Source: Endozoicomonas sp965208385 (GTDB lineage: Bacteria; Pseudomonadota; Gammaproteobacteria; Pseudomonadales; Endozoicomonadaceae). Taken from it: a DNA stretch of 64,000 bases. The position numbers and the translations under genes were made by a program. How positions within the stretch are numbered: the stretch's first letter is position 1; every line of letters starts with the position of its first letter. Shown in pieces: positions 16,900 through 25,749 of the stretch. The stretch lies in the NCBI GenBank assembly GCA_965208385.1, contig CBDBOO010000062.1, positions 1 to 64,000 of the forward strand, written 5' to 3'. The notes under the pieces were generated by a model. It saw nothing but the letters and a program-made list of their open reading frames with translations, was not told the origin of the DNA and did not search any database.

Positions 16900-17466
16900 A
16901 TGAATAAGTTAAAAATGGCTGGTGCAATCGTTTTGGCTATGGGTGTTTCTGCCAATGTAATGGCCGGTGACTGGTTTGTGGGTGGTAATGTTGGTATGGG
17001 CTTCAATGACCTGAATACACCTTCTGCCATTGCTGAACCCGATGAGCAGATAAAGTACGGCGTTCAGATTGGTAAGTATATTAATGACAATGTTCGTGTT
17101 TATGGCATCTATAACTATGGCTCAGATGATGACAAGTTTGCAGGCAGTAAAAATGAAATTACAGAGCAGCAATTACTGATTTCAGCAGATTATCTGTTTG
17201 GAGATAAAGCCCTGAAGCCATTTATTGGTTTCACTGTGGGTGCAGACAATACCGAATTTGATGTCAGTGGACAGGCTGATTTCTCGGATGATGATACAGC
17301 GCTGGTGTTTGGTGGTCAGGCTGGTGTTGTCTACAACGTTGACAACTGGGATATGGAACTGGGCTATCGTCATCTATGGGGCAGCACTGAGATTGAGAAA
17401 AAAGGCTATGAACTGGAGAATGATAGTAACGGCAATGCCTATGCATCAGTAAGCTATCGTTTTTAA
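16900..17466 (+). CDS. Small outer-membrane beta-barrel protein
   Basis: 188-residue porin-like protein with a clear signal peptide (MNKLKMAGAIVLAMGVSANVMA) and alternating amphipathic strands ending in an aromatic C-terminal residue (NAYASVSYRF), the usual signal for outer-membrane assembly. It resembles eight-stranded OmpA-barrel/outer-membrane beta-barrel (pfam13505-type) proteins. Ligand unknown. A ribosome site (GGTGGAG) precedes the ATG, and a strong terminator follows it directly. Confidence 0.85.
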   Translation: MNKLKMAGAIVLAMGVSANVMAGDWFVGGNVGMGFNDLNTPSAIAEPDEQIKYGVQIGKYINDNVRVYGIYNYGSDDDKFAGSKNEITEQQLLISADYLFGDKALKPFIGFTVGADNTEFDVSGQADFSDDDTALVFGGQAGVVYNVDNWDMELGYRHLWGSTEIEKKGYELENDSNGNAYASVSYRF

Positions 17467-17491
17467 TCAAAAACAGCCTTGTGTATCCTTG

Positions 17492-17528
17492 CCAACCCTG
17501 GGCTATTGCTCTCAGGGTTGGTTTTTTT
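17492..17528 (+). terminator. Rho-independent terminator
   Basis: A nine-base stem, CCAACCCTG (17492-17500) with CAGGGTTGG (17513-17521), is followed by seven T residues. It ends the outer-membrane barrel transcript just before the IS110 element. Confidence 0.9.
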
Positions 17529-17634
17529 ATGTCAAAAATTAAGAAGCTTTGCCGTGAAAATCCCCGAATTCAGGACGCAAGCAGCCGCCCTGCACAGAAC
17601 AAGGAACTATCGTATTAATTGTGGATCAGGTTAA

Positions 17635-18849
17635 TTATCGAACCTGATCCAAATAGCCATACTCGTCCAGCCTGCGTAACCAGCGCGGTGCATTCTTCCT
17701 AACCATCAAACCCTCGTAATCAGTGTCAGGATCAATATAAGGCTGTCGTTTCTTGAGTAAGGTATAAATCACACGAATCAGTTTATGTGCAATGGCAATC
17801 AGACTTCGTTTGTGACCCCTGCGGATCACCAGACTCTGATATTTACCCTTGAACTGACTCTTGGTCTTGATCGCTGCATTCGCCACTTCGCACAGTGTCG
17901 TTTTGATCATCTTATTCCCTTTTCGGGTTCGACCACTTTTACGCTTGCCTGCGCTTTCATTATTGCCCGGGCAGAGTCCGGCCCAGGAAGCAATCTCCTT
18001 CATGCCGCCAAACTGACTCATATCATCACCTATTTCTGCGATCAGTGCTGCGGCACTCATCTCACCGACTCCGGGGAGAGTTTGCAGAATTTGCCAGGCT
18101 TCTTTCCAAGACTGAACCGTACTCAGAATCTGGACTTCCAGCTTCTGCTGCTGTTCATTCAGGAAATTAATGTGATCCCGGATATCTTTCAGCACAATAA
18201 GATGAGAAGGGGATAACTTCTCGTCCATACTGTCCATCAGCTGTTTTCTGTCTGCCTTCAGACGGCCATCCGCTTTCTTGATAATATCCTGAAGGGATTC
18301 ACCATCAATCAGGGCGTTCACCATGCGCTGACCTGACTTGCCGTTGATGTCACTGATCAGGCCGCCGAGTCGAATACCGCTGTCGTCTAGCGTTTTATGA
18401 AGACGGTTCTTCTCATTGGCTATTTGCTTGACCATTGTATCTCGTCGGCGAGTCAGCAAACGCAGCTGTTCCTGATCCGGATGTGGCACAAAACTCGGAC
18501 GAACCAGACCACAATGGGCAAGGTGAGCGAGCCACTGACTGTCCAGTGTATCGGTCTTGCGACCGGGTACATTCTTGACGTGTCGGGCATTCACCACCCA
18601 GGGTTTCAGATCACGACCAATGATGGACGCATAAATACTTTTCCAGTAAACACCCGTACTCTCCATTACGACCAGATCGATCTGATGCTGTTGAAGGAAC
18701 TGGCACATTAATTCCCGATCCTTGCGGAAAGTACCAAATTCACGGGTTAATACTTGAATGTCGCCTTCTGGCATTTCTTTGCGAACGGCAACCATGACCA
18801 TCATTTTATGGACATCAATGCCTGCACAGTTTTTCACAATGGGTTGCAT
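17635..18849 (-). CDS. IS110-family transposase/recombinase (copy 1)
   Basis: 404-residue DEDD recombinase. The N-terminal RuvC-like domain has CAGIDVHKMMVMVAV, VVMESTGVYWKSIYASI and NARHVKNVPGRKTDTLDSQW, carrying the acidic residues. The C-terminal Transposase_20 domain has LQTLPGVGEMSAAALIAEIG and WAGLCPGNNESAGKRKSGRT with the conserved serine region. Intact, and identical in protein sequence to the copy at 36915-38129. Confidence 0.93.
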   Translation of the reverse strand: MQPIVKNCAGIDVHKMMVMVAVRKEMPEGDIQVLTREFGTFRKDRELMCQFLQQHQIDLVVMESTGVYWKSIYASIIGRDLKPWVVNARHVKNVPGRKTDTLDSQWLAHLAHCGLVRPSFVPHPDQEQLRLLTRRRDTMVKQIANEKNRLHKTLDDSGIRLGGLISDINGKSGQRMVNALIDGESLQDIIKKADGRLKADRKQLMDSMDEKLSPSHLIVLKDIRDHINFLNEQQQKLEVQILSTVQSWKEAWQILQTLPGVGEMSAAALIAEIGDDMSQFGGMKEIASWAGLCPGNNESAGKRKSGRTRKGNKMIKTTLCEVANAAIKTKSQFKGKYQSLVIRRGHKRSLIAIAHKLIRVIYTLLKKRQPYIDPDTDYEGLMVRKNAPRWLRRLDEYGYLDQVR

Positions 18850-18880
18850 CGTCTATGCTCCAAAGGTTCACGGAGGAACA

Positions 18881-19088
18881 GCAGAGCCTGACGGACTGGA
18901 TCGGATCGCCATAGTCTCACTTGGAGAAAAGGGCTGTTTGCCGTGCATTCAATGTTCCAGAAATGGAGCCTTGATGGTGCCAGTTCTGAACCATGAGATA
19001 AGCGAGGGTGCGAACGATCCAGCCCAGGTCAATTTGTATTCAGGGTCTAAAAGCCACTGCAAAAACATCGACCACTGTCAGGCTCTGC
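18881..19088 (-). ncRNA. Candidate IS110 bridge RNA (copy 1)
   Basis: Noncoding left end of the IS110 element. GCAGAGCCTGAC at 18881-18892 pairs perfectly over 12 bp with GTCAGGCTCTGC at 19077-19088, enclosing about 184 nt. Inside this region the element's left terminus ATACAAAT recurs (19032-19039) and so does its right terminus CACGGCAAA (18937-18945), both read on the transposase strand. IS110-group elements encode a bridge RNA in this position whose loops match the donor ends; assignment is by analogy. Confidence 0.6.
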
Positions 19089-19334
19089 ATCAGATACATT
19101 GTGGCAGAGTATTATTTTCATGCTGCAGGGTGACCGAAAATACGGTCATGAAGATTTGTATAAGAATTAATCGAAGTGGATTATGTTGTTTTTCTATCCC
19201 TTGCAGGGTGGATCCGACATTGGCACCAAAATTGCCGGAACGTTCTGGACCGTCCGGTTGTCAGAACGGCATATTCTTCAGGTATAGTTCTGAAAAGCTG
19301 TCTATTCTGACTGGGAGCAGACAGGTCAGATGAT

Positions 19335-20714
19335 ATGAACCAAAAAAATAGAATAACATCAAACAGGGCTTTCATTCTGGCTATTGCCGGTGCGGCCATT
19401 GGCCTGGGGAATATCTGGCGCTTTCCTTACATTGCCGGAGAAAATGGTGGCAGTGTCTTCCTCCTCTGGTATCTCTTTTTTCTGATTGTAATGGGCTTAC
19501 CAGTGATGATTGCTGAAATAGCCATAGGTCGTGCTGGTCGCGCCTCACCTGCCAGCAGCTTGAGGCAGCTGGCGGTCTCTGCCGGTCACAATAAACACTG
19601 GAGCAAACTGGCCTGGTTGGGAACGCTGACGGCAGTGCTGGTGTTGTCCTTTTACAGTGTTATTTCAGGTTGGGCTCTGTATTACTTTTATCATGCGCTT
19701 AACGGTGCCCTTGATAATCTGAATGCAGCTCAGTCAGAGTTGATGCTGGAAAACCTGCTGCTGTCACCCGGTAAAATAGTTCTGTTTCACACACTCTTTA
19801 TTTCCATGACCATGCTGATCAGCGGACATCCGGTGTCAAAAGGTATCGAGCGGTTGAATAATCTGCTGATGCCCCTGATGTATCTTGTGCTGGTTTTACT
19901 GGTGATCTATGCCAGTGGGTTCTCTGGTTTTGACCAGGCAAAAGAATATCTTTTTGCTTTTAAATATCAAGATGTTAACGGCAGTGTGTTGCTGGAAGCA
20001 CTGGGGCATGCTTTTTTCACCCTTGCGGTGGGTGCCTGCTGCTTGATGGCCTATGGTGCCTATATGCCTGAAGATCAGTCAATTGTCAGGGCTGTTCTTA
20101 TTGTTGCACTACTGGACGTTCTGGTGGCCGTTATGGTGGGGCTGTCAACATTTTCTGTTGTCTTTACCGAAGGCCTGCCAGCGGCTGGCGGGCCGGGATT
20201 GATGTTTGTAACTCTGCCTGTGGCCTTGTCCAGTATGCCTTTTCATGTGATTGTGCTGCCCCTGTTTTTTCTTCTGCTGGTAATTGCCTCATGGACTTCA
20301 GCCGTTAATCTGGCTGAACCCCTGGTGGTTATGGCAACCAGAATTACCGGTAGCCGAGCCAGGGGAGCCGTATTGTCCGGCTTAATGATCTGGTGCATGG
20401 GATTGATTCCGGCACTGTCGTTCAATCTGTTTAGAGATCTGGAACCCTTTCCAGATAAAAGCATATTTGATATTTACACCGCTTTTCCTACACAGATTCT
20501 GTTACCGCTGACCGGTCTGTTGATTCTGTTCTTTGCCGGTTATGTGATGGATCGAAAGAGCCTTGTAAGCCAGTTGGGATTGAGAGGCTTCACCCTCGAA
20601 TGCTGGAAATGGTTGATCCGTTACGTTAGTCCGTTGTTGTTGCTGACAGTCATGCTTGGTGGCTTGCTTACAAATACTTTTAATCATCAATGCTTACAAA
20701 TACTCATTCAATAA
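19335..20714 (+). CDS. Sodium-dependent transporter of the NSS (SNF) family
   Basis: Inner-membrane Na+ symporter for amino acids or related amines. The diagnostic first helix is AIAGAAIGLGNIWRFPYIAGENGG with the sodium/substrate-binding residues, followed by VMIAEIAIGRAGRAS. About eleven or twelve membrane segments are visible in 459 residues, typical of the bacterial members such as LeuT/MhsT relatives. The substrate cannot be told from the sequence. The 3' end overlaps, tail to tail, a small membrane-protein gene on the other strand. Confidence 0.9.
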   Translation: MNQKNRITSNRAFILAIAGAAIGLGNIWRFPYIAGENGGSVFLLWYLFFLIVMGLPVMIAEIAIGRAGRASPASSLRQLAVSAGHNKHWSKLAWLGTLTAVLVLSFYSVISGWALYYFYHALNGALDNLNAAQSELMLENLLLSPGKIVLFHTLFISMTMLISGHPVSKGIERLNNLLMPLMYLVLVLLVIYASGFSGFDQAKEYLFAFKYQDVNGSVLLEALGHAFFTLAVGACCLMAYGAYMPEDQSIVRAVLIVALLDVLVAVMVGLSTFSVVFTEGLPAAGGPGLMFVTLPVALSSMPFHVIVLPLFFLLLVIASWTSAVNLAEPLVVMATRITGSRARGAVLSGLMIWCMGLIPALSFNLFRDLEPFPDKSIFDIYTAFPTQILLPLTGLLILFFAGYVMDRKSLVSQLGLRGFTLECWKWLIRYVSPLLLLTVMLGGLLTNTFNHQCLQILIQ

Positions 20715-20870
20715 GCGGCTGACTAATAAAATAAAAATGGCAACCATGGCAATGGTGGAGAGCTTTGACTGTTTTTCGTCACTCATGGGTTTGCCAAAAC
20801 GTTCTGTCAGTTTGACCACGAGAAACAGGGTGACAAACAGCAATAGCAGTATAGTGACCAGGTTCGACAT
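20694..20870 (-). CDS. 58-residue two-helix membrane protein
   Basis: Short ORF, MSNLVTILLLLFVTLFLVVK to SRLLNEYL, with two hydrophobic helices (about 3-20 and 40-54) separated by a polar loop (TERFGKPMSDEKQSK). The Leu/Val/Ile composition is not what a random antisense frame gives, and a weak AGAG ribosome site lies upstream. The last 21 bp overlap the end of the NSS transporter gene convergently. It could be a small envelope protein; no family recognised. Confidence 0.6.
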   Translation of the reverse strand: MSNLVTILLLLFVTLFLVVKLTERFGKPMSDEKQSKLSTIAMVAIFILLVSRLLNEYL

Positions 20871-21141
20871 TCGGGATGCTCTTTTTGTGGAATATGCAGG
20901 TTATCTTAAAGGGTACTCATCAGGATCGACAGTTTTTTCGGGCGGCAGGATTATGTGATTCAGGCGTATAAAACTTCGGTGCCAGAAAGTGACACCGAAG
21001 ATAGTTTTCTAAGCGAGTCTTCTAAGATAGCTTTCTAAGATAGCCTTCTAAGAGAGTGGCAAAAGAACCAAGCTTACCGATTAGCGTTCATAGTAACTGA
21101 CGGTGCTTGCTGCCTGTACCACAATCTCTTTTTCTTCTACG

Positions 21142-23118
21142 TTAGAAAATATAGGTAGCCCCCACTACTACCCGATAACCATTGTCGTCCAGGCTCTTGT
21201 TACCTGTCCAGAGATCCATATCCAGCTGCCAGTCATCTTCACTGATGCGCTGATACCCCACCAGACTGTGCAGGGTCACCGCACGGCTGTAACGGTAATC
21301 CCCGGTAGCTTCAATACTGGTTGAACGGTAGGTGACATCCGGAACGTCGCCAGCTTCTTCAACACTGTAGCTGTCCAGGCTTTGCAACCAGCTAAAATCT
21401 ATGCTGATATCCAGTTTGTCATCCATCAGACCTTCCCACTCTGAACCCAGTGTGAAGCCCAGCATATCAACCGTCTGATCCATAATCTGGGGTTGTTTGA
21501 CGCCTCCGTATTTGTTGATAACCAGGCTCTGGTCGAATTCATCACGTTCCAGACTGGCAGCAGCGTATAGGGCATGGCTGTCACTCAGGTTAAAGGTGCT
21601 GTTCATTTCGACACCCAAACGATTCATCTGATCCATACCAGATTGATCGGCATTGTAATCATCCTGGATGTAGTAGAGTCGGGCGTTGACCCCGGCCCGA
21701 TCAAATCCGTTATACGCCAGTTTCAGGTCAGCCTTTGCCTGTTCCAGATCAGCGAGATAGGCATCATTGGCCTTTTCCTCGGCCTCAAAATCGGAACCGT
21801 CCCGCTCAAGATAACTGACCTGCCCGGTGAGAGAAAAATTACTGGAAAGACGCTTGCGTCCTTTGAGCCAGATACTCTTTTCATCGGTTTCTTCCCGATT
21901 CTGATCAGGACGCCATTGTAGCTTGTCACGTACCCCGAGGGTGACGCGTGTTTTGCCAATGCGACCATTGAGCTCTGCTTTATAGTCCTGAGTTCTGAAA
22001 GTGAAACCGTGGGACGTGAACGACCGGTCATCGGTATCCGTCATTGTCAGAGTATCAGTGTCGTTTTTCCGGTTATCATAATTAAACTGGGTTTTCAGGC
22101 GCCACTGAGAACTGAAGCGATGCATCCAGCGAATGCGGGAATTGAAGCTATGGATATAGCCACCCAGTTCATCCTGCCCGTTATCCGCAACCTGTCCTCC
22201 AGCCATACTGCCATCCTGCCCCAGCATGCCGTAGGAGATGTTGGCCTGGATTACATCATTGACTCCCAGCCTGTAATTCCCTGATGCGGCCACCTGGTGC
22301 AGGGTGCTGTCAGGTTCCTGGACTCTAACCGTCTGACCATGACCAATGGCCAGTTCCGGAGTAGCTGAGGCATCATTTTCAAAGTGTGAAAACCGGTAAA
22401 AGGCCTGTAAAGTGCCCGATTCTGAAGAATGGCGCAGTCCAGTTTTCAGCTCATTGGTCGTGTTATCAATATCTGTCGCTACGACTCCTGGAACGGCATA
22501 GGAGAAATAGTGATTGGCTTCCAGCCCTTTACCGGAATTTTGTTTCTGTGTCAGTTCGGCAAAACCTTCCAGTCCATCCATCAACTGTTTTTCAGCTGTC
22601 AGGCTGATATTGGTTTTCTTTTTTTCTTGATCAAATGTGCTGATATCGCCGGGTTGAAGTTGCTCACCGTAGCCCAGGGGAGGCCTGGCAGTAACGTCCA
22701 GATTGTGTACATAATCCTGGGCGTTATAGGCTAACTCCACTTTGTAATCACCTGACTTTTCAATACGGACAACCGCATCTTCTCTTCCTGTGCCACCGAG
22801 CACAGTGGCAGAGACTGAGCCATCTTTTTCACGGGATTCATAGCTGAATCCACCGTTAGCCTGACTGCCTTGCCTGTCGCCTGCACCCACGACCATCTGA
22901 GGTATATCGCTCTTGCTCAGGTAGCCGGTGCTGGCATAAGCAGAAGATTTTACGCCATCTGAACTCGGACAGGACTTGCATTGCCAGTTTTCAATATTTA
23001 CATTTTTTGCATTGGCGCGGCTCATATCAAAGCCGGATGCACTGGTCTCCATGGCAACCAGTGCTATGGCTGCGGAAAGCAGCGTCATTTTAAATGTTGT
23101 GCTGTTACTACTATTCAT
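21142..23118 (-). CDS. MtrB/PioB-family outer-membrane porin for decaheme cytochrome
   Basis: 658-residue outer-membrane beta-barrel expected to sheath a decaheme cytochrome so electrons cross the outer membrane. It has a signal peptide (TLLSAAIALVAMETSASG), then the family's N-terminal C-x-x-C (NWQCKSCPSSDG), then many alternating strands (LDISIDFSWLQSL, RAVTLHSLVGYQRIS) to a terminal VGATYIF with C-terminal Phe. Last gene of a four-gene minus-strand cluster whose previous gene is a DmsE/MtrA-type decaheme protein, which fixes the assignment. No outer-surface MtrC/OmcA or DmsAB gene lies in the window, so the terminal electron acceptor is unknown. Confidence 0.88.
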   Translation of the reverse strand: MNSSNSTTFKMTLLSAAIALVAMETSASGFDMSRANAKNVNIENWQCKSCPSSDGVKSSAYASTGYLSKSDIPQMVVGAGDRQGSQANGGFSYESREKDGSVSATVLGGTGREDAVVRIEKSGDYKVELAYNAQDYVHNLDVTARPPLGYGEQLQPGDISTFDQEKKKTNISLTAEKQLMDGLEGFAELTQKQNSGKGLEANHYFSYAVPGVVATDIDNTTNELKTGLRHSSESGTLQAFYRFSHFENDASATPELAIGHGQTVRVQEPDSTLHQVAASGNYRLGVNDVIQANISYGMLGQDGSMAGGQVADNGQDELGGYIHSFNSRIRWMHRFSSQWRLKTQFNYDNRKNDTDTLTMTDTDDRSFTSHGFTFRTQDYKAELNGRIGKTRVTLGVRDKLQWRPDQNREETDEKSIWLKGRKRLSSNFSLTGQVSYLERDGSDFEAEEKANDAYLADLEQAKADLKLAYNGFDRAGVNARLYYIQDDYNADQSGMDQMNRLGVEMNSTFNLSDSHALYAAASLERDEFDQSLVINKYGGVKQPQIMDQTVDMLGFTLGSEWEGLMDDKLDISIDFSWLQSLDSYSVEEAGDVPDVTYRSTSIEATGDYRYSRAVTLHSLVGYQRISEDDWQLDMDLWTGNKSLDDNGYRVVVGATYIF

Positions 23119-23265
23119 TTTGCCCCCTGCACCCTGTTCATTGTCTTCACCGGAAATTCTGCATCCCTGCCTCTGGTAAAATCACCTGATTACCCAGGTC
23201 GTCCGGTGGTCAATCAATTTTCAGGAGTGCCGTCATTTTTTAGCTGTTATTAATCTGACTATCTG

Positions 23266-23401
23266 TATACCCGTTGCTTTTGAAGTTGCTACTGCGTTGC
23301 TGCGCCCGTTCACTGGTACGCCAGCCCTGCCTGATTACCTAGTTTGACTAAGTTCCCGGGATTTCACTCCCTTGTAGCAACTCCAAATCATTCGGGTATT
23401 T
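23266..23401. repeat. Palindromic intergenic repeat
   Basis: The 293-bp gap between the porin and decaheme genes ends in a repeat-like palindrome. ATACCCG followed by TTTTGAAGTTGCTAC (23267-23292) is mirrored by GTAGCAACTCCAAATC and CGGGTAT (about 23374-23400). Similar ATACCCG...AGTTGC palindromes are dispersed in many gammaproteobacteria. It may attenuate or process the cytochrome transcript; the effect is unknown. Confidence 0.6.
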
Positions 23402-23411
23402 ATCTGATGCC

Positions 23412-24410
23412 CTATCGTCGGAGCCCGTAATGTTCAAGGCTGCTACTGCCATGAATTTTGGTATGACAGTTCATACAGGATTTACCGGCGACGTATTTGT
23501 CATTACCACCACTGTCATCACCAAAATCAATTCTCTGGTGTTTCTGGTGGCAGTTCTGGCAGAGGAATGGGGGCCTCTGAGTCAACAAACTTTTCTCGTT
23601 GGAACTGTGTGGGTTATGGCAGTTGATACAACTCTCGACCACCGGCGCATGCTCCGTGAGGAAAGGGCCGCGTTTTTCGGTATGACAGTCCGTACAGGTT
23701 TCGTTGACAGTCACCTGTTTCAGCATATCCTCAGTAAGGGAACCGTGGGGATTATGGCAACTGCTGCAGGCCAGTTGTCCTTCGCCTACGGGGTGGCTGG
23801 AGCGTTTATGCTCATCCATTTCACGTTCAACATGACAGCTGGTGCAGACTTCACCCTGAACCAGCTTGTCCAGAACCGTGTCTTTTTCTTCATGAAGGGT
23901 ATGACAGGAGGTACAGCTGACTTCATTGGTTTCGTGGGCACTGCCAATCCAGTCGGAACGCTCATGATCGTTCTCATGGCAACTGGTACAGACACTGTTC
24001 TGGTTTTCAGCTGTAACCGGAGAATCGGCACCGAAGGTCACCATGGGTTCCCGCTCTTTGCCTTTACGGGGCTTACGGGCATGGTTGCCTATAGGGCCAT
24101 GACAGCTTTCACATTCAAGCTTCTGGAATGGGCCATTAGCCAGATCGGATTGACCATGTTTGGCATGGAAAATATCCGTTGAATCTTTGTCAGACTCTTT
24201 GTCATGACATTTCAGGCAGGTGTCGGCCCCTTTTTTTGAATACTTGGCTGTTTTGAATTTCTCTTCCAGCAGAGCATTGATGACGGCTTCTTCATCAATG
24301 ACCGACTCTTGTACCGGTTGTTTTCCGGCAGCATTTTCAGCCGCCTGTATCGGACTGCCAAGAATTGGCAGAATTAAACTGATGAATGTCAGAAGAATGA
24401 TTTTCTTCAT
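23412..24410 (-). CDS. DmsE/MtrA-type decaheme c-type cytochrome
   Basis: 332-residue periplasmic electron carrier. After the signal peptide (ILLTFISLILPILGSPIQA) there are exactly ten C-x-x-C-H haem sites: CLKCH, CESCH, CTSCH (three times), CSSCH, CTDCH, CINCH, CQNCH, CMNCH. Size and haem number match DmsE/MtrA, which sit inside an MtrB-type porin. The motif GKSCMNCHTKIHGSSSLEHYGLRR at the C-terminus is typical of the DmsE group. Encoded just upstream of the porin and downstream of a NapC-like donor. Confidence 0.92.
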   Translation of the reverse strand: MKKIILLTFISLILPILGSPIQAAENAAGKQPVQESVIDEEAVINALLEEKFKTAKYSKKGADTCLKCHDKESDKDSTDIFHAKHGQSDLANGPFQKLECESCHGPIGNHARKPRKGKEREPMVTFGADSPVTAENQNSVCTSCHENDHERSDWIGSAHETNEVSCTSCHTLHEEKDTVLDKLVQGEVCTSCHVEREMDEHKRSSHPVGEGQLACSSCHNPHGSLTEDMLKQVTVNETCTDCHTEKRGPFLTEHAPVVESCINCHNPHSSNEKSLLTQRPPFLCQNCHQKHQRIDFGDDSGGNDKYVAGKSCMNCHTKIHGSSSLEHYGLRR

Positions 24411-24563
24411 ACTGTCCCCCGGGCTTGATTTGCCCTTGTAGAAATATTTCTCTTCATGATTGGCTATTTTTTCTTGTCCATTTGTCTGAACTAAAAGCCG
24501 ATCTACACGACGAAAATAGTCTATGCATTCGACCTGTTTCCCCGAAATTACAATGTCGCCGAC

Positions 24564-25151
24564 CTATAAAAGATCGTCCAGATTGAGTTCAGGCAGATTA
24601 TGAGCAACACCGGTATGGCAATCGATACAGGTTTTTTTATCTAAGTATTTCGCCGTGTGCTTTCGAGCCGCCTGCCGTTTCTGCTGACTTCGATCCATAT
24701 TTTCAATGTTGTGGCAAGATTGGCAGGTTGATGAATTCTGAGCTCTGATAGTACTCTGGGTTGCTTCTGCAAGATGCTCGCGGCGGGCTTCAAATTCTTC
24801 TTTAGGAAAGTCCTTGATAAGAAAAAGAGCCGTGTCTTTCAGGGCTTTGGTCTTGGTGATCAGGGTCGGAATAAATTCCTTGGGAATATGGCAGTCCTGA
24901 CATTCAGCCTGTATACCCAGTCGGTTGTTAAAATGAATGGATTCCTGATATTCCTGTACAACCGTGTCCATCTGAAGGTGACAGGTAGAACAGAATTCAT
25001 TGGTGCTGGTAGCATGCATAGTGAACTGAAATGCAGGGAATGCTACAACTCCAATCGCCAGCATCAGGAAAGCGCCTGCCGGAATACCGATCAGCCATTT
25101 ATACTCAGGTGTTTTCCAGAGTCTTGCCCACAAGGATTTTATTTGTTTCAT
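24564..25151 (-). CDS. NapC/NirT-family tetraheme cytochrome c (CymA-like)
   Basis: Membrane-anchored quinol dehydrogenase. A single N-terminal membrane helix (WLIGIPAGAFLMLAIGVVAF) is followed by a periplasmic domain with four C-x-x-C-H sites (CSTCH, CQDCH, CQSCH, CIDCH) in 195 residues. It would oxidise menaquinol or ubiquinol and pass electrons to the decaheme protein. It follows the di-heme cytochrome gene by 16 bp, consistent with co-transcription; 153 bp separate it from the decaheme gene. Confidence 0.9.
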   Translation of the reverse strand: MKQIKSLWARLWKTPEYKWLIGIPAGAFLMLAIGVVAFPAFQFTMHATSTNEFCSTCHLQMDTVVQEYQESIHFNNRLGIQAECQDCHIPKEFIPTLITKTKALKDTALFLIKDFPKEEFEARREHLAEATQSTIRAQNSSTCQSCHNIENMDRSQQKRQAARKHTAKYLDKKTCIDCHTGVAHNLPELNLDDLL

Positions 25152-25167
25152 AGTGTCTGGTTAGCTC

Positions 25168-25749
25168 TTATTGCTGGCTGGCAAGATATTGAAGCAGGGC
25201 TTCGATATGCGGCTTCTTCAAAGCTTTCATGGATTTTGTCATTTTGCCGCTGGAATCTTCCCGGGAACCGTCCAGGTAATGATCAATCTGGATTTGCAGG
25301 TAGTCGATGTGCTGTCCTGCCAGAATTGATGCTTCGTCATCAGCCAGAGAGCCGCCTTCTGAATGACAACTTTCACATTTGAGATCGAAGACTTTTTTAC
25401 CCAAAGCGACCTTTGATTCATCAAATGCCTGTGTTGTTGGTACAAATGTCATGCCTGAATAATATTCTGCAACTGAGGCGATATCATCTTCACTCAGTAT
25501 TGAAATCACATCTTTTTTAGATTTGTTTTTATATTCAGAATTCGGTCTGACATCATCTATATAAGCAAAAAGAGCGTCTTCAATATTAATAGCTGGAATG
25601 CCGGCCAGTGAGGGAACAACAGAATCAGTACTGACACCATTGACACCATGGCACTCTTCACAATCCTTAACGATTGGTAGAGCAATAATCTGAACAGAAA
25701 ACAGACTGCCAGCCAGTAATGTTAGTGCTATTTTTCGTTTGTTTTTCAT
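25168..25749 (-). CDS. Periplasmic di-heme cytochrome c (c4/c553-like)
   Basis: The start at 25749 (MKNKRKIALTLLAGSLFSVQ) gives a good signal peptide; the frame is open to 25779. Two haem sites are visible: CEECHGVNG near the N-terminus and CESCHSEGG in the second half. Each is followed by a methionine-containing segment, as in cytochrome c4. At about 193 residues it is the expected size for two class-I domains. First gene of the electron-transfer cluster; it may shuttle electrons between NapC-like and decaheme proteins or to another reductase. Confidence 0.85.
   Translation of the reverse strand: MKNKRKIALTLLAGSLFSVQIIALPIVKDCEECHGVNGVSTDSVVPSLAGIPAINIEDALFAYIDDVRPNSEYKNKSKKDVISILSEDDIASVAEYYSGMTFVPTTQAFDESKVALGKKVFDLKCESCHSEGGSLADDEASILAGQHIDYLQIQIDHYLDGSREDSSGKMTKSMKALKKPHIEALLQYLASQQ

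Larger units (their letters stand above)
17548..19161 (-). mobile_element. IS110-type insertion sequence, copy 1 (1614 bp)
   Basis: Boundaries were set by comparison with the second copy (36603-38216, opposite strand). Identity stops abruptly at both ends and both copies are exactly 1614 bp, with one base difference noticed. In element orientation it has a 312-bp 5' noncoding left end, the transposase, and an 87-bp right end. There are no terminal inverted repeats and no clear target duplication, as expected for IS110. Confidence 0.88.

Noticed and set aside
18758..19333. Plus-strand ORF of 191 codons through the IS110 left end
   Set aside because: It lies on the antisense side of the transposase and noncoding end, with no family features. 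The same frame reappears as a false N-terminal extension of the lipoprotein gene at 36617-37006.
20656..20958. 100-codon plus-strand ORF after the NSS transporter
   Set aside because: Overlaps and is antisense to the better-supported 58-residue membrane protein and has no coding features.
23430..24182. Long plus-strand ORF (250 codons) opposite the decaheme gene
   Set aside because: It is the antisense shadow of a Cys/His-rich repeat gene; the minus strand has ten haem motifs and a signal peptide.
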